From Jacaranda mimosifolia (taxonomy: Eukaryota > Streptophyta > Magnoliopsida > Lamiales > Bignoniaceae), in the NCBI GenBank assembly GCA_018894105.1, contig CM032128.1, positions 33,503,299 to 33,567,298 on the forward strand: 64,000 bases of DNA, in the 5' to 3' direction. How positions within the stretch are numbered: position 1 is the first letter of the stretch; each line of letters starts with the position of its first letter. Positions 46,801 to 58,600 of this stretch are shown one piece after another. The notes below the pieces were generated by a model, which was not told where the DNA came from, did not search any database, and was given only the letters and a program-made list of their open reading frames with translations. The position numbers were made by a program, and so were the translations under genes.

Positions 46801-49800
46801 CTATAACTGTGGAAAGCGTGGTCACTTCACTCGTGATTGCACTGAGCCGAAGAAAGTACGACATGCTAGATGCTCTCTCTATTCATTAGTTTGTTCCCAT
46901 GTTTTGGTTGTTAATTCTCTCCATGGATGGATTGTAGATACAGGAGCAACAAAACATGTAATAAGAGATCGAGCAGGATTTGTGGATTACCATCGAGTAC
47001 CAAATGGCAGCCATTTTGTTGCAATTTGGACAGGGTATTGGCCCGTAGCCCAAATTGGGTATTGGGACATGGCCCAAAACTGATTGATCGAGTCTTAACC
47101 GGTGATCCAAATAACCATCCATATTTGACGGGCTTATTGGATAAGCATGACCTTTGGATACGTATGACTTTTGGATAAGCATCATCCATTAGCTTAGAAT
47201 AAGCATCATCCATTGGCTTATGAATAAGGCCATAGCTTTTGGATAAGCATCATCCATTGACTTTTGGATAGGGCTAATAGGTTATCTACCTCATTAAGCA
47301 AACTTCTTTGTGGGGCCCACCTTACCCTTATAAATAGGAGCCTAAGGTCTTAAAGAGGTATGGATGTGAAAGATACGAAACATAAGAGAGTGAATATAAG
47401 TTTAGAACTCTCAACATCCTCTCCAAATCTCTATAGTACTTTCTTGGATAATCACTTAGAGACCCAAGGTCTTGAAGTGTGAAAATAATAGATTGCTCTA
47501 GTAGTAATCTGTTAAAGTAAAGAAACTCTGCTTAAGTACAAGAAAATGAGATTAACACGTGGTGAAAACACCAAAAAGGCTAGTAGCCAAGTTGAATCCA
47601 ACGAAGGTCATCCTGTAATACCAGTTACAGTACCTATTATCAAAAGAGGAATCCTTCCAGTAGTATCTGCCATTTACTCCACTTCCCTCCAATTTCATCA
47701 AGTGGTTATGCTAGGACATAAACAGTCATGGATAATTATGAGATGAGATCCTTCCGAATGGGCTAAGAGAATATTATTCTTCATTTTCGTTCATTTTCCT
47801 AATCGAAGAAATAATTGGAAAATAAAACAGCAAGTACAAAAATGAGTAATAACCCCTAGTAGAATAAAGGATGGCTATCATTGAATTCAGCTCAACTACT
47901 AGCCTTTTTGGTATTTTCACCACGTGTTAATCTCCTTTTCTTGTACTTGAGCAGAGTTTCCTCACTTTAACAGATTACTGCTAGAACAATCTATTATTTT
48001 CACACTTCAAGACCTTGGGTCTCTAAGTGATTACCCAATAAAGTACTATAGAGATTTGGAGAGGATGTTGAGAGTTCTGAACTTATCTTCACTCTCTTAT
48101 GTTTCGTATCTTTCACATCCATACCTCTTTAAGACCTTAGGCCCCTATTTATAAGGGTAAGGTGGGCCCTGCAAAGAAACTTGCCCAATGAGGTAGATAA
48201 CCCATTAGCCCTATCCAAAAGCCAATGGATGATGCTTATTCATAAGCTATGGCCTTATCCATAAGCCAATGGATGATACTTATCCATAAGCTAATGGATG
48301 ATACTTATCCATAAGCTCATGCTTATCTAAAAGTCATACTTATCCAAAGGTCATGTTTATCCAATAAGCCCGTCAAATATGGATGCTTATTTAGACCACA
48401 GGTTAAGACCCGATCAATCAATTTTAGGCCATGTCCCAATACCCAATTTGGGCCACGGGCCAATACCCTGTCCAAATTGCAACATCTCCCACTCAGATGA
48501 GACTGCTCACTTTCGCGCATGAAATAGCATAGGATGTTGGAGCATAAAGAGTCGCCTTAGCTTGTAAGTTAAGATGAGATCATGAACTGATTGCATAAAG
48601 TTATGTCCAAACTTTATATAAGCCTTATGGAAGCCGAACATGCGACTATGGATTGGTGCGCAGATCAGATGCTTATGTGATGAATGTACTCAAGTTCGTA
48701 TGATGTTTTCTAGAGCGTGACACACCCATTTAAGTGGGAGCTCCATCATAGCATGTAGTCATACTACATGTGCTTTTGGACAACCATATAAGTAAAGTGA
48801 CGAATGGATTCCTACTTTGTCACTGTGTGAGCACTTATTAATCAATGTACCCTTTGGGACTTTGGACCATATCATGAAGCGTAAGTTTGATGTCGCTACT
48901 TTAGCAAGATATCCAAGGGCTAAGTGTATATTCGGTCTGTCGGAGCTTGTCTAGGAAAGCGGTTAAGCCCAAGCCGATTGGTATGTGAGGCTAAAGAAAG
49001 AACTATATTTGTTATGTAAATTTGTTCTATGGCCTATGGGTCGACCGGCTATGTCAAATGTGTTCTGACGTAGTCATAGACGTAGAGACAAATGTGAAAA
49101 AGTCAAGCATGCTCTATTTGAGGGATCAGAGATGCTTACATTGGTTCAGGATACAGCGAGATCCTGTGGAAGTTGTAGTGTCATGTTAATTTAGTGATTA
49201 CTTAATATGACACTCCCAATTTTTCTCGCTTGGTCGCACACTCCATTTCCTGTATGAAAGAAAGTCGTGAGATTGAGTATCTCAGAGGTTGAGATTTGTG
49301 GAGAGTATGCCAAATATGTCTGAGTGGAAGATGTTGCAATTTGGATAAGGTATTGGCCCGTGGCCCAAATTGGATATTAGGCCATGGTCCAAAACTGATT
49401 GATCGAGTTTTAACCCATGGTTCAAATAAGCATCCATATTTAACGGGCTTATTGGATAAGCATGACATTTGCATAAGTATGATTTTTGGATAAGCATAAG
49501 CTTATGGATAAACATTATCCATTAGCTTATCGATAAGCATCATCTATTAGCTTATGGATAAGGCCATAGCTTATGGATAAGCATCATTCATTGGCTTTTG
49601 GATAGAGCCAAAGGATTATCTACCTCATTAAGCAAGCTTCTTTGTGGGGCCCACCTTACCCTTATAAATAGGAGCTAAGGTCTTGAAGAGGTATGGATGT
49701 GAAAGATACGAAACATACGAAAGTGAATATAAGTTTAGAACTCTCAACATCCTCTCCAAATCTCTATAGTACTTTCTTGGGTAATCACTTAGAGACTCAA

Positions 49801-50622
49801 GGTCTTGAAGTGTGAAAATAATAGATTGCTCTAGTAGTAATCTGTTAAAGTGAAGAAACTCTGCTTAAGTACAATAAAAGGAGATTAACACGTGGTGAAA
49901 ACACCAAAAAGGCTAGTAGCCGAGTTGAATCCAACGAAGGCCATCCTTTATTCCACTGCTATATAAACAGGTATGTTTTGACCCATGTATGTTAACTGTG
50001 TGTTCATTAATGAGCTAATAAAACACTAACAGATCATATGTAATGACGCTTGTGGCTCCAATTCTAATTGGGCTCTCTTCCAACTCCACCATAAAATAAA
50101 CAAATTTTTTTTCTCTGCATCCTAATCAATGTACTCATCTTTAAAGCTCGTAACAATGTCTTTATTCAGGTCAGTACATCTTGATCCTATGGACGAAATA
50201 CAATAAATCAAGTTCTCAATCAAACAGCAAAATTCAGCCATTCCCTTTCTCCAATCCTAAATGTATTAGCCACTCAGCAAACATAAACAGACAACATTGG
50301 AACGAGAACAAAAAGACAGAGGCAGAACATAGAAAACACTCACCTTTTTAAGATCTTTATCGAGTGCAGGAGCACCCGGTGATGATGGCCCACTAGAAAT
50401 CTTGCTTGCTTCTTTAGATTCTTGGTCTTTACCGGTTTCTTGAACATCTTCTTCGGACCCTTGTTCTGTTCTTGTGTCTAGCTCATTTGGGCTCGCTTGT
50501 ATTCTGAAACCTTTGAGTGGAAACTGAATCTTGATTGCGGAGTTTCTGGGGAGTGAAAATACTGTTGGATGAAATCTTGAAATTTGACTGTTGCAGAGAG
50601 AAGTTGAGGCTAGAGCGCTCAT
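40858..50622 (-). CDS. Predicted chloroplast integral membrane protein (228 aa, four exons)
   Basis: Function is unknown. From memory it resembles the Arabidopsis At4g13220-type membrane proteins; treat that as tentative. Exons: 50622-50344, 41825-41615, 41174-41005, 40884-40858 (687 nt). Every junction is GT-AG and the phases close. Exon 1 (93 aa) opens MSALASTSLCNSQISRF, Ser-rich and poor in acidic residues like a transit peptide, then an acidic linker. Exons 2 and 3 encode three or four hydrophobic segments around GYASLLLGGALSFNLIFP, LMGMWSIWMF, YLFLLIPLLNVIIPFFL and WSADIIAFFGMYAWK, with a conserved-looking PSLRARDC loop. Exon 4 adds LGWFSQRE. Intron 1 is 8.5 kb, almost all retrotransposon. 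Confidence 0.85.
42066..42967 (+). repeat. 5' LTR of the gypsy-type element
   Basis: 902 bp. The part from about 42640 onward is repeated at 43550-43863. Confidence 0.75.
43550..43863 (+). repeat. Truncated 3' LTR of the gypsy-type element
   Basis: It matches the 3' third of the left LTR (gtgccacatcacctttt, aaggtatgcatacatta, cttgtacatt). Its left part is lost. Confidence 0.75.
44341..45033 (+). repeat. 5' LTR of the intronic copia element
   Basis: 693 bp, tgttgcaatttgg to aacactaata. It contains many short imperfect repeats of the words ttggataagca, tatccatta and cttatggataa. The primer site tggtattggagcc follows at 45035-45047. Confidence 0.92.
46003..47017 (+). pseudogene. Copia gag and protease start
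   Basis: The frame opens MDSQAAYSDLHGTGKLDGQN. In-frame TAG codons lie at 46087-46089 and 46210-46212, and it is open from 46240 to 46806 through the gag core (LKFNQYVLNLRHTMIQHLDV region). The zinc knuckle CYNCGKRGHFTRDC (about 46797-46838) and the protease WIVDTGATKH (about 46930-46960) are in another frame, so a frameshift lies near 46790. Coding stops where the internal LTR fragment starts. Confidence 0.9.
47018..47613 (+). repeat. Internal LTR fragment, direct orientation
   Basis: It starts tgttgcaatttggac like the 5' LTR and runs to ...catcc, then stops about 100 bp short of the LTR end, at the chloroplast segment. Confidence 0.9.
47614..47863 (-). other. Chloroplast DNA insertion (NUPT): psbL 3' part, spacer, psbJ 5' part
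   Basis: The minus strand reads the end of psbL (47863-47799, GLLLIFVLAVLFSNYFF then a stop), the psbL-psbJ spacer, and the first 19 codons of psbJ (47673-47616, opening MADTTGRIPL). Both encode small photosystem II subunits. The order and strand match the plastid psbE-psbF-psbL-psbJ operon. The only change evident against the psbJ I know is a Trp codon altered to Leu. The fragment is non-functional. Confidence 0.93.
47864..48484 (-). repeat. Internal LTR fragment, inverted orientation
   Basis: On the minus strand it runs from tgttgcaatttggacagg (48484) to ...catcctttattc. It ends within about 7 bp of the point where the direct fragment at 47018-47613 stops. A PPT-like ctgagtgggaga lies just upstream of it on the minus strand (48485-48496). 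Confidence 0.9.
48497..49321. other. Non-coding 3' internal region of the copia element
   Basis: No open frame of note and no pol motif. It probably belongs to the stretch between pol and the PPT. Confidence 0.5.
49332..50031 (+). repeat. 3' LTR of the intronic copia element
   Basis: 700 bp, tgttgcaatttgg to aacactaaca, preceded by the PPT-like gagtggaaga (49322-49331). Confidence 0.92.
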
Positions 50623-51236
50623 GTTGCTTTAACGTTGTACCGGGAGCTGATGATAACTTATGCAAGGTGAGGGAAGAATTCTGCGGTTGGGACTGGGAAC
50701 CGGACATTCTTCACCGGTACGACGTCGCATTATGAGGTAAAATAGAAAATGGCCAAAAAAAAAAAAAAAGAGAAAGGAAAGGAAGGAAAAAAGAAATCCT
50801 CAATCCAATGTCCAAAATATCCAAGACAAAATTTGTGTATCCACAAATACAACCTTTTTGCGGTTGTTGAAAGTTGAGAGTTAGAGGAAAAGGATTTGCA
50901 TTTTTTTTCCTTCATTATGGAAAATGAATTGCTTTTCTAGTCTTTGAATATATCTATTACTATTAATAAAGCGTTAGGGTTAATGGTGTATTTTTTATTG
51001 ATATGATTAAAAAAATCTTTAATTTTATTTTAAATTCACATAATTACATAAATAACTAATTATTTTATCCAATATTACCTCACTACCTCTATTTCATAAT
51101 CCCATTTTATAAGTATAAGATATTCGAAAGAGAGTGGATCATAAAGTTTCATATTGTTGAATTCCAATCATTTGAGCTACACATTGTTGTTGTGCATATA
51201 TACTTTGTAAAGGGATATTGATGTATATTTATAAAC
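50623..51236. other. Upstream region of the chloroplast membrane protein gene
   Basis: Contains the 5' UTR and promoter of the minus-strand gene. A short out-of-frame upstream ATG frame at 50707 overlaps exon 1. No other gene was seen. Confidence 0.5.
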
Positions 51237-52672
51237 GACAAGCTTGTAAAATTGGTCCCGTACTTATAGCCTTCTGATAATTTAGGATTTTATTTTTTCA
51301 AGCTGCAAAATTGGTACACTAACTCCTAAAATTTGACAATTTGATGACAATTTGGGCCCGAAAATAAGTGGCACCGGTCCACGCCTACATGGCGTCTGAC
51401 CAAGCGCCATGTGGCACCCCATCATCAAACCTGTCCTACTACTTTCTCTTGGGTGGTAATGACATGGCAATTCAACCTGTCACGTCAGTAAAATATGAAA
51501 ATAATAAGTAAAAAATAAATTATATATAAAAATAAAAAAGCCAAAAAATAATAAAAATGTATACATACAAACATATATACATACATATATAAATTTTAAA
51601 TACATAAATATATATACATGTAATATATATATATAAATCCCAACCACCCCCCCCCCCCAACACCCGCCACCACCATGGCCATGGCAACCATGGGCCAGGC
51701 CATTAGTCGGCAAATCAGGACTGGCCAGATTTGCCTGGCCGCATGGGCATAGCAGTCGCAACTAGGCTGAGGCAGGCGACTGCTGGGTAGCAGCCAAGTT
51801 GAGGGGGAAAGGGTGTGGAGTGCTGGAGGTGGAGTGCTGGGGGGGCCTAGGGATTATTTTTTTTCATCATCATCATCATTATTATTGAATTCTTTATTTA
51901 TACTAATTGAATTATTTTAGAATATTTATGATTTTAATATTACTATGTAATTTATAATAATATAGTTAGGAGGATAGACTTAAATTTTTATTATTTAATT
52001 TTATTTCATTTTTAAATTAATAAATAAATTCAACAAATTTTTTACTATTTTAACATTATTAAATATTTTAACTTGATATTATTAAAATTATATGGCCTAA
52101 AGTGATAAATTAGATTTTTAAAAAATCTTAGATGATAAATTCATATGAAATAAAATTTTATAAATTTTAAAGATATTTGATATTTTAAATTCTGATGTGT
52201 AAGTTTTAAATTTTTTTTATGACTCAATTCATTTAATTCGATAATTTAGCAAGTGGTATATATGTGTATGCGTGTTTATATATGTGAATATATATAAGTA
52301 TATAAATATTTTTCAAGATTTACTTTATATATATATATATCCTTTTCCTTTTTTCAGTTTTTATATAGTTAATTTTTTATTTTTTGTGCAAATTTTCCTT
52401 CTTTTTTTTTGTCTAGTGTAATACATGTGTTGACATGGCAAGAAGAGATTTGCCACATAACACGCCATGTAGGAGAGAGAATGTGATGTGGCGCCACGCA
52501 TCGCCATGTCATGTGCTATGTAGGATCGGGCTGGTAGCAAATGACATTTAGGCTCAAATTGTCCTCAAGTTGCCAAATTTTAGGAGTTAATATACTAATT
52601 TTGCGACCCGAAAAAATAAAGTTATAAATTGCCAAACGATTATAGGTACGGAGCTAATTTTGCAATTTTGCC
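51237..52672. mobile_element. Mutator-like non-autonomous element with long inverted repeats
   Basis: 1.44 kb. The ends gacaagcttgtaaaattgg and ggcaaaattgcaaaattag are on opposite strands. They continue for about 130 bp through cgtac, tttattttttc, ctcctaaaattt and acaattt words. It is flanked by tttataaac (51228-51236) and tttataaaa (52673-52681), an 8 of 9 match. The interior has a GC-rich stretch (51640-51850) unlike its surroundings. No transposase. Confidence 0.75.
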
Positions 52673-52681
52673 TTTATAAAA

Positions 52682-53231
52682 CAATTTCTTCATTGAGATT
52701 TATGTAGAGTAGAACAATTTTAGGCTTGAAAACATAAATTCCTAAAGTATGCATTTATATTTTAGTAGTGAGAGAACAATCTCTATTTTATCTTTTGTTA
52801 GTTCTATATTATTATCAACATCTGTATTTTTCTATGTTTAAATACATGATGAAATTATTATGTTGTATTTCTCCCTCATAATTCATGTGATTTATATACA
52901 AAAGACCTTTTCAGTTACATAAGACTATCATAACATTACTTATTATTTTAATATGCATAATGTTTAATATTTTTCATTCCTCTTTTCTATAATTTGACTG
53001 TAGGTATGGAATGAGATATTTATAAATTTTGGAAAAAAACAAGAAGATCTCTCTATGCATGGTAAGTTTGTTGTGTGGAAATATAGTCATACAACAAAAA
53101 CTTCTTTCTGTATAATTTAGTTATCATTTCTCTTTTAACACGTGTTAATACTCTGTTTATATACTAATTTCATATGAATATTGTTATATGAATCAAATTT
53201 CTTTATATTAAATTTTTATTGTTGTCAATAA
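52682..53231. other. Intergenic AT-rich sequence, nothing recognised
   Basis: No open frame, repeat ends or RNA gene were seen. Confidence 0.5.
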
Positions 53232-53642
53232 GGGCCAGTTCTTTTGGCTTTTGAATGAATTGTAGAAAATATTTTGGGAGAATGGATTTTTGGAAAAAAA
53301 AAAATTGAAAAATGTGCCATTTTTTTTTTTTTTGTGTTTTGGAAAAACATAAAAAATGAATTAAGAATGAGTGGTTTGTTCTTTTATATCTTGGAGGGAG
53401 ACAATTTTTACTGTTGATGTCAAATCAATTGTTTTTTGATTGGGTTTGTAGTGTGAAAGTTATATATATATATATATATATTTGTAATGATTGAAATATG
53501 ATTGTATGGTGTTTTGTAAATAAATTGTGAGGGTTTTTGGGTATTGAAATGTTATTTTTTGGGATAAGGATCGGAGAACGTATACCCATTTTGTAATTGT
53601 TCTGAGAGAATGAAATTTTTTTGAGAAAAGCCAAACAGAGCC
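53232..53642. mobile_element. Tourist-like MITE
   Basis: 411 bp flanked by taa (53229-53231 and 53643-53645). The ends gggccagttcttttggctttt (first 20 bases counted) and ggctctgtttggctttt are on opposite strands. It is close to the element at 12133-12548. Confidence 0.75.
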
Positions 53643-54383
53643 TAAATATTTTTATACATGTACTATATATATATATATATATATATATACATAGACTGGG
53701 TTCCAACATTTAGATGCACATGCATCAAGTGCATATTGATCAATAGTTTCAATAAGTGCTAGTTGTCGATGCACATTCAATGTGTTTGCATTCAATGAAA
53801 GTGAAAACTAATCATATTGTGATTATGCAATTTCAAAATTCAAATGGCTTAAAAGCAATTATTGCAATTAAAGATAAAAAATTAATCAGTTAACACCAAG
53901 AAAAAACTTATTCATATAGCTTTAAAAAAAGTATATATAAGAAAAAGTTAAAAATAATTTAGAAACAAGTTGGTGAGCCATATTTGTCAATTAGAAGAAA
54001 AAAAAAATAGGAACACAAGACCGAATAAACATAGCTTCAGCTTACAAAATATGGACATTATGTCAATATAATATATACATTTTCATTTAAAGATGTTTAC
54101 TAATATTATACTTAAAACTATTAATTTAATAAAAATATCATAGTTTCAATCAATTTATTTCATATTATGGATATCAACAATAAAATTAGATTCACCAAAT
54201 ATTCTAATAAATTAAAATTTCCAAATGTTGAATAAACCTTGGATCAGAGTAAAATTGACCCATTGATAGCCCTAATAAAAACTCAACGAATTTTTGGGGT
54301 TTAAATTTTTTAGTAGAAGCCCACAGTACTCCAACTGGCCCAAGGGCCCAAAACTAGCAAGTGACAAGAATACCCATCAACCA
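53643..54383. other. Intergenic AT-rich sequence with a (TA)n run
   Basis: A (TA)n run lies near 53665-53690. No gene was seen. Confidence 0.5.
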
Positions 54384-55296
54384 AGGCTGTCAATGGAGCA
54401 GATTTTAATTCAATTTCGATTCGAATTCGATCCGATTATTTATGATTTTTAATTGATAAAAGATTCAATTAATATGATCCAATTAAAAAAATTCGTAATC
54501 CAAAATAAATGAAACAAATATGAATAGATCTCGATCCAATCCATTGATAATCCGAATTCGAATATATTTAGTATTACACATATATATAGTATTATACATA
54601 TGTATATACATGGTCCTATAATAATGCCAATATGGATATTTGGATGAAGGGAGTAATGAACTCCTATGCAATATATCAAATTATATGCTTTTAATGTAAA
54701 TTATTAGATTTTGAGCTTATTTACATTATAATTACATCACTTGTTTTTCTATTTTTATAACAAAAAATGATGTGGGAAGAATAATGAGTAGGAGTCGAAT
54801 GCAATAATATGGTAAGAATACAATACAAATCTCAATTTGATCAAAATGAATTTTTTTTTATAAAACTTTGAGTTTATAGTTAGTTGATTGAATAATCAAA
54901 TATAACTATGTATTTATAATGTCAAATAAGTATTATTATCAGCAACGAAACCTAAAATGTAATAATTTGGTGGATGAATGTGATTAAGTTAAATTTTATT
55001 GTTGCTTTTAAGTGATCAATAAATTTGAAAATTTATTCATTAATTTGTTGTGTATTTCTTTTAAGAACGATTGTTTTGAATTTGGATTCTATTAAATTTA
55101 AAAAAAAATAATAAATATATGATGATTTTTGAAATATTCAAATTTAAATTTTTTTGGATATCCGACTTTTATTTGGATTCGTATATAATTATACCAACTA
55201 ATTTAAATCTTGAATTAAATTTAAATATAATATATCCCTTTTGAATTCACATTTGAATACAACATGATTCGATCCGAATCCGACCATTGACAACCT
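54384..55296. mobile_element. hAT-like AT-rich inverted-repeat element
   Basis: 913 bp with ends aggctgtcaatgg and aggttgtcaatgg on opposite strands. Internal subterminal words such as gattcgaattcgatccgat and gattcgatccgaatccgac mirror each other. It is similar in style to 13608-14444. No clean target duplication. Confidence 0.6.
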
Positions 55297-55636
55297 GTCG
55301 GATGATTTCTTATATGGCAAGTCAAGCATCGTCTCTCGATCTCTTTGTTATACGGAAAAACGTCTCTCTTACCTTAACAGGGAAGAACATAATAAAAGAA
55401 TGTCATGAATTAAGACCACGTTTTACAGATTTCGACGCGCATATATAATGTTTCCCCATTATTGATGAATTCAATTTTCATGCCTCAGATCACACTGCAT
55501 ATGACTGGAATTTTTTATGAACTGGAGCAGAGAAGTGGTTTCTTTTGTTTTCCTCCTCGGTTTCTTGATGAGAATGGAAGAACATTTGTCCGAGATTTGG
55601 AGAAAACATGAGATTGGATTATAGAAAGAGGCAACA
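55297..55636 (+). promoter_or_regulatory. Upstream region of PIEZO
   Basis: The 340 bp between the last transposon and the ATG must hold the 5' UTR and core promoter. No clear TATA box was assigned. Confidence 0.4.
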
Positions 55637-58600
55637 ATGGGGAGTATTTTGGGAGGGTTTGTATTGCCATTGCTGCTTTTGGCAGGTACTAAAATCGATC
55701 TTTTTGTTTTTGTTTTTGTTTTTTAATATATATTATCTTGTTGCTGTTGATTTCTTGAATTAATATATGTGTCAAGATTATGTCACGTTGTTTCTACTGA
55801 TTTGTTGAATTAATATACTTGTATGTACGCTTCAAGATTGCTTAAACTAATGCTGCCCTTAAAATTTGAAGAAAATGTGTGAATGGGAGAATATTTGCAT
55901 GAGAACATATGATTGCTACGTAGTTGTGTTCGTCTTTCTTCTTTCTTTCTTTCTTTCTTTCTTTTTCTCTTAAAAAGATTTGGGATTCAATGGAAAAATT
56001 GGGAAAATGGTTGGAAAAGGGAAGAAAGAATTATTATGCATCTTTGTAAGACTGAAGCCTTTCCCCAAACTATAATCTGAAGATCAATTTTCTTGACTGG
56101 TTAAAAAGAAATAGTTACATTTTTAGAGACCTCTTCCTTTAGCTGCGAGACAAATCATTGGTGTAACATGTATCCACTACAAGGTAATGTTATTCTGCAT
56201 GATATTATACCTATATGTTTTTCAGTAGTATTAAGTGTTATTTTTTTGGATTCTACTCTTGTTTATTACAAGTTTGTGTAACTTTTGCAGCTGGGTTAAT
56301 GAATTGGAGTTTGATTTCTCTCATTAATTTGGTGACTTCTCTCTTTTTCCAGTTTAGTGCCCCTCAAAGAGGTAATATTTTGGTTTTGCTACTTTACCGG
56401 ATCATTGTCTTGACACAATCACATTTATCAGTTTCATTTTATTTGTATTCGCTCATATTTACTGTGATGGTATAACTTGCCATATAAGTCAATGAGCATA
56501 ATGGCACATCTTTTTTGTCTAGTGTTTAACCAAATGGTGTGCTTTTCTTCTTCATCCCTTTCTTTTCGGCAATTCCTGCAGGATTTCGATTCAGAGGAAG
56601 AGTTCTATCTCTGTGGTTTGTTTTCATATACTCGGTGTTGGTGATAGTTTTACAAGTGATTTTTCTTATTTTGTGCGCTACTCTGGATTCGGAATGGAGC
56701 ATTGCAGATGCCTGGTGGATGAAGCTACTTGGACTTATGAAGTGAGATTTGCTTATTTCTGTTTCATTGCTAGTTCTACATTCTTGACTGATTTAAGCTC
56801 ATCAGGATGGATCCAGGGAATGTAGTTTAGTGGGATTGAAAAAAAAAATATTTGGTAAAAAATTCATAAATAACACCTATCATGAACTAACTTAAAAGCA
56901 TGCCAATTTCTGGAAGAAATATGAAGCGTCTAAAAAGACAATTATGTAACTTGAAGAAATAGGCAAACAAACATAACATTAAAGTGAGTGCCAATTGATA
57001 GAAAATCTTCTCAATTTGATACCATGTCGGAATAGCAACAATTTTGATAGTTAAACAAACAATTCAATATTTTTATCTCACAATACCATCTAAGGTATCA
57101 AAAATAATCTAGTGTTTTTTTAGTATGTGACAGTAATATAACAAAGCCTCCATATATTTTAGTATTAAAGGTAACTAAATTTAGACATGAGCTAGTTGAA
57201 AGTGTTGATAAAAGCACTATAGCATCCAGTGATATCCTAAAAAGAGGTAGATTCCTCTGACAATTTATGCTTCACATATAATAAAAATAATAAAGTACAT
57301 CATTAAACCAATGCATTCAACTTAAGATCGTTAGTTTTGCTTGATGTGTTTATTAGTGAAAAAAAAATTGTGTATAGTTGAGTTAATGTCTAAACCCTGA
57401 AAAAATTTGTCGATTTATAACTATTAATGAAGTAGTTGGGACATCGGCCTCTTTTTTGGTCAAATCCTTGTTTTAACAATTTTTTATTGCTAATGTGCAA
57501 TCTTTTTGCAAAGTGGCCACATGGAGAGTTAAGACATGAAAATTCTATTGATTGACAGAAGTTATAGTATTTATTTTCTTGTCTTTGACAGTCTGGCTTA
57601 ACTCAGAAAGAGTTGACAAATTTGGAGAATCAAAATTTTGGAGAAAGTGCTTGATTGATAGTTCAAGTGTTACATCCTAGAAGAGGAATGTACACTAGAA
57701 ATAATATCAATGAGGGGATCGTGTGGTGTGAAATATAAATGTTAAAAATATTCTCACATAATATATATGTGGAATTTGGGGTTGGGGTGATCCAACCCCC
57801 CTCTCTTAAAAGACTCTGCCTTGACAACCATTCAACCTGGTATGCTTTTGCAGGGTTCACTCCTGGAGATCCAAAGTAATCTATTTCCTTCTTGTTGAAT
57901 TATTAGTGGGACTTGTTGCTCTCATTGAGATCGACAGGAACAAATTTGGCTTCATAGAATTTCGAGGCTCTTTTCGAGATTCTGGCTGGGGTTATCTGTC
58001 ATCAATTGCTAATCAAATAGGTTTGTCCAAGTTGATTGTAAACCCATGTTGATTTTAACTGTTCAGTAATTGACAAGAACAAAAGGGACCTAGTGCAGCA
58101 TGCTAATATTCATGCATGTGATTGCACTAGAGAAAGTCTGTATGCATTAAATGAAACTATTGCTGGTATTGTCCAAACTGACCAGTGGAGACATATCTAT
58201 CAGAACTACACGCAAATAGTATTTCTTCAAACTTTTTTTGCTGATAAGTGTACATTTGAAAAAATAGTAGTTATCTTCTCATTGCATGGTGTCTGCAATA
58301 TCAGAAAAATTGTAATGTAGTAAATTTTATGCCTGTGGAGTTGTTTGGCAGCTACTAATATGGAAGCTGCCTCGCTAATAAATTATGAGAGAGTGATCCT
58401 CATCTACCTTCACCACGGATAAGTCTTTTATCAGGGTATTTTACTGCATGCCCCAGAATATAGGGCATTCTATATTATTCACCTGTAACTTCTTTTTTTT
58501 GTGCATAAATAATTTATGTAGAAACTGTCTATTTCCGGTAATTTGTCACATTTTTCTAGAACTTCGTTTTTCGTGTTTTAGTGTGAAATAATATTATTCA

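Larger units (their letters stand above)
44341..50031 (+). mobile_element. Rearranged copia LTR element in intron 1, with internal LTR fragments and chloroplast filler
   Basis: 5.69 kb, TG to CA, flanked by gatca (44336-44340 and 50032-50036). Order: 5' LTR, PBS, about 950 bp of leader, gag, start of protease, an internal LTR fragment in direct orientation, chloroplast DNA, an inverted LTR fragment, about 850 bp of non-coding 3' region, PPT, 3' LTR. All of pol after the protease start is missing. Two TAG codons and a frameshift break gag. Confidence 0.9.

Noticed and set aside
47614..47863. Functional psbL or psbJ gene
   Set aside because: Both are cut at the segment ends and lie in the intron of a nuclear gene, so this is a plastid DNA insertion only.
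50483..50707. Ser/Gln-rich 74-aa frame overlapping exon 1 of the chloroplast protein gene
   Set aside because: A different frame from the exon that splices correctly. At most an upstream ORF.
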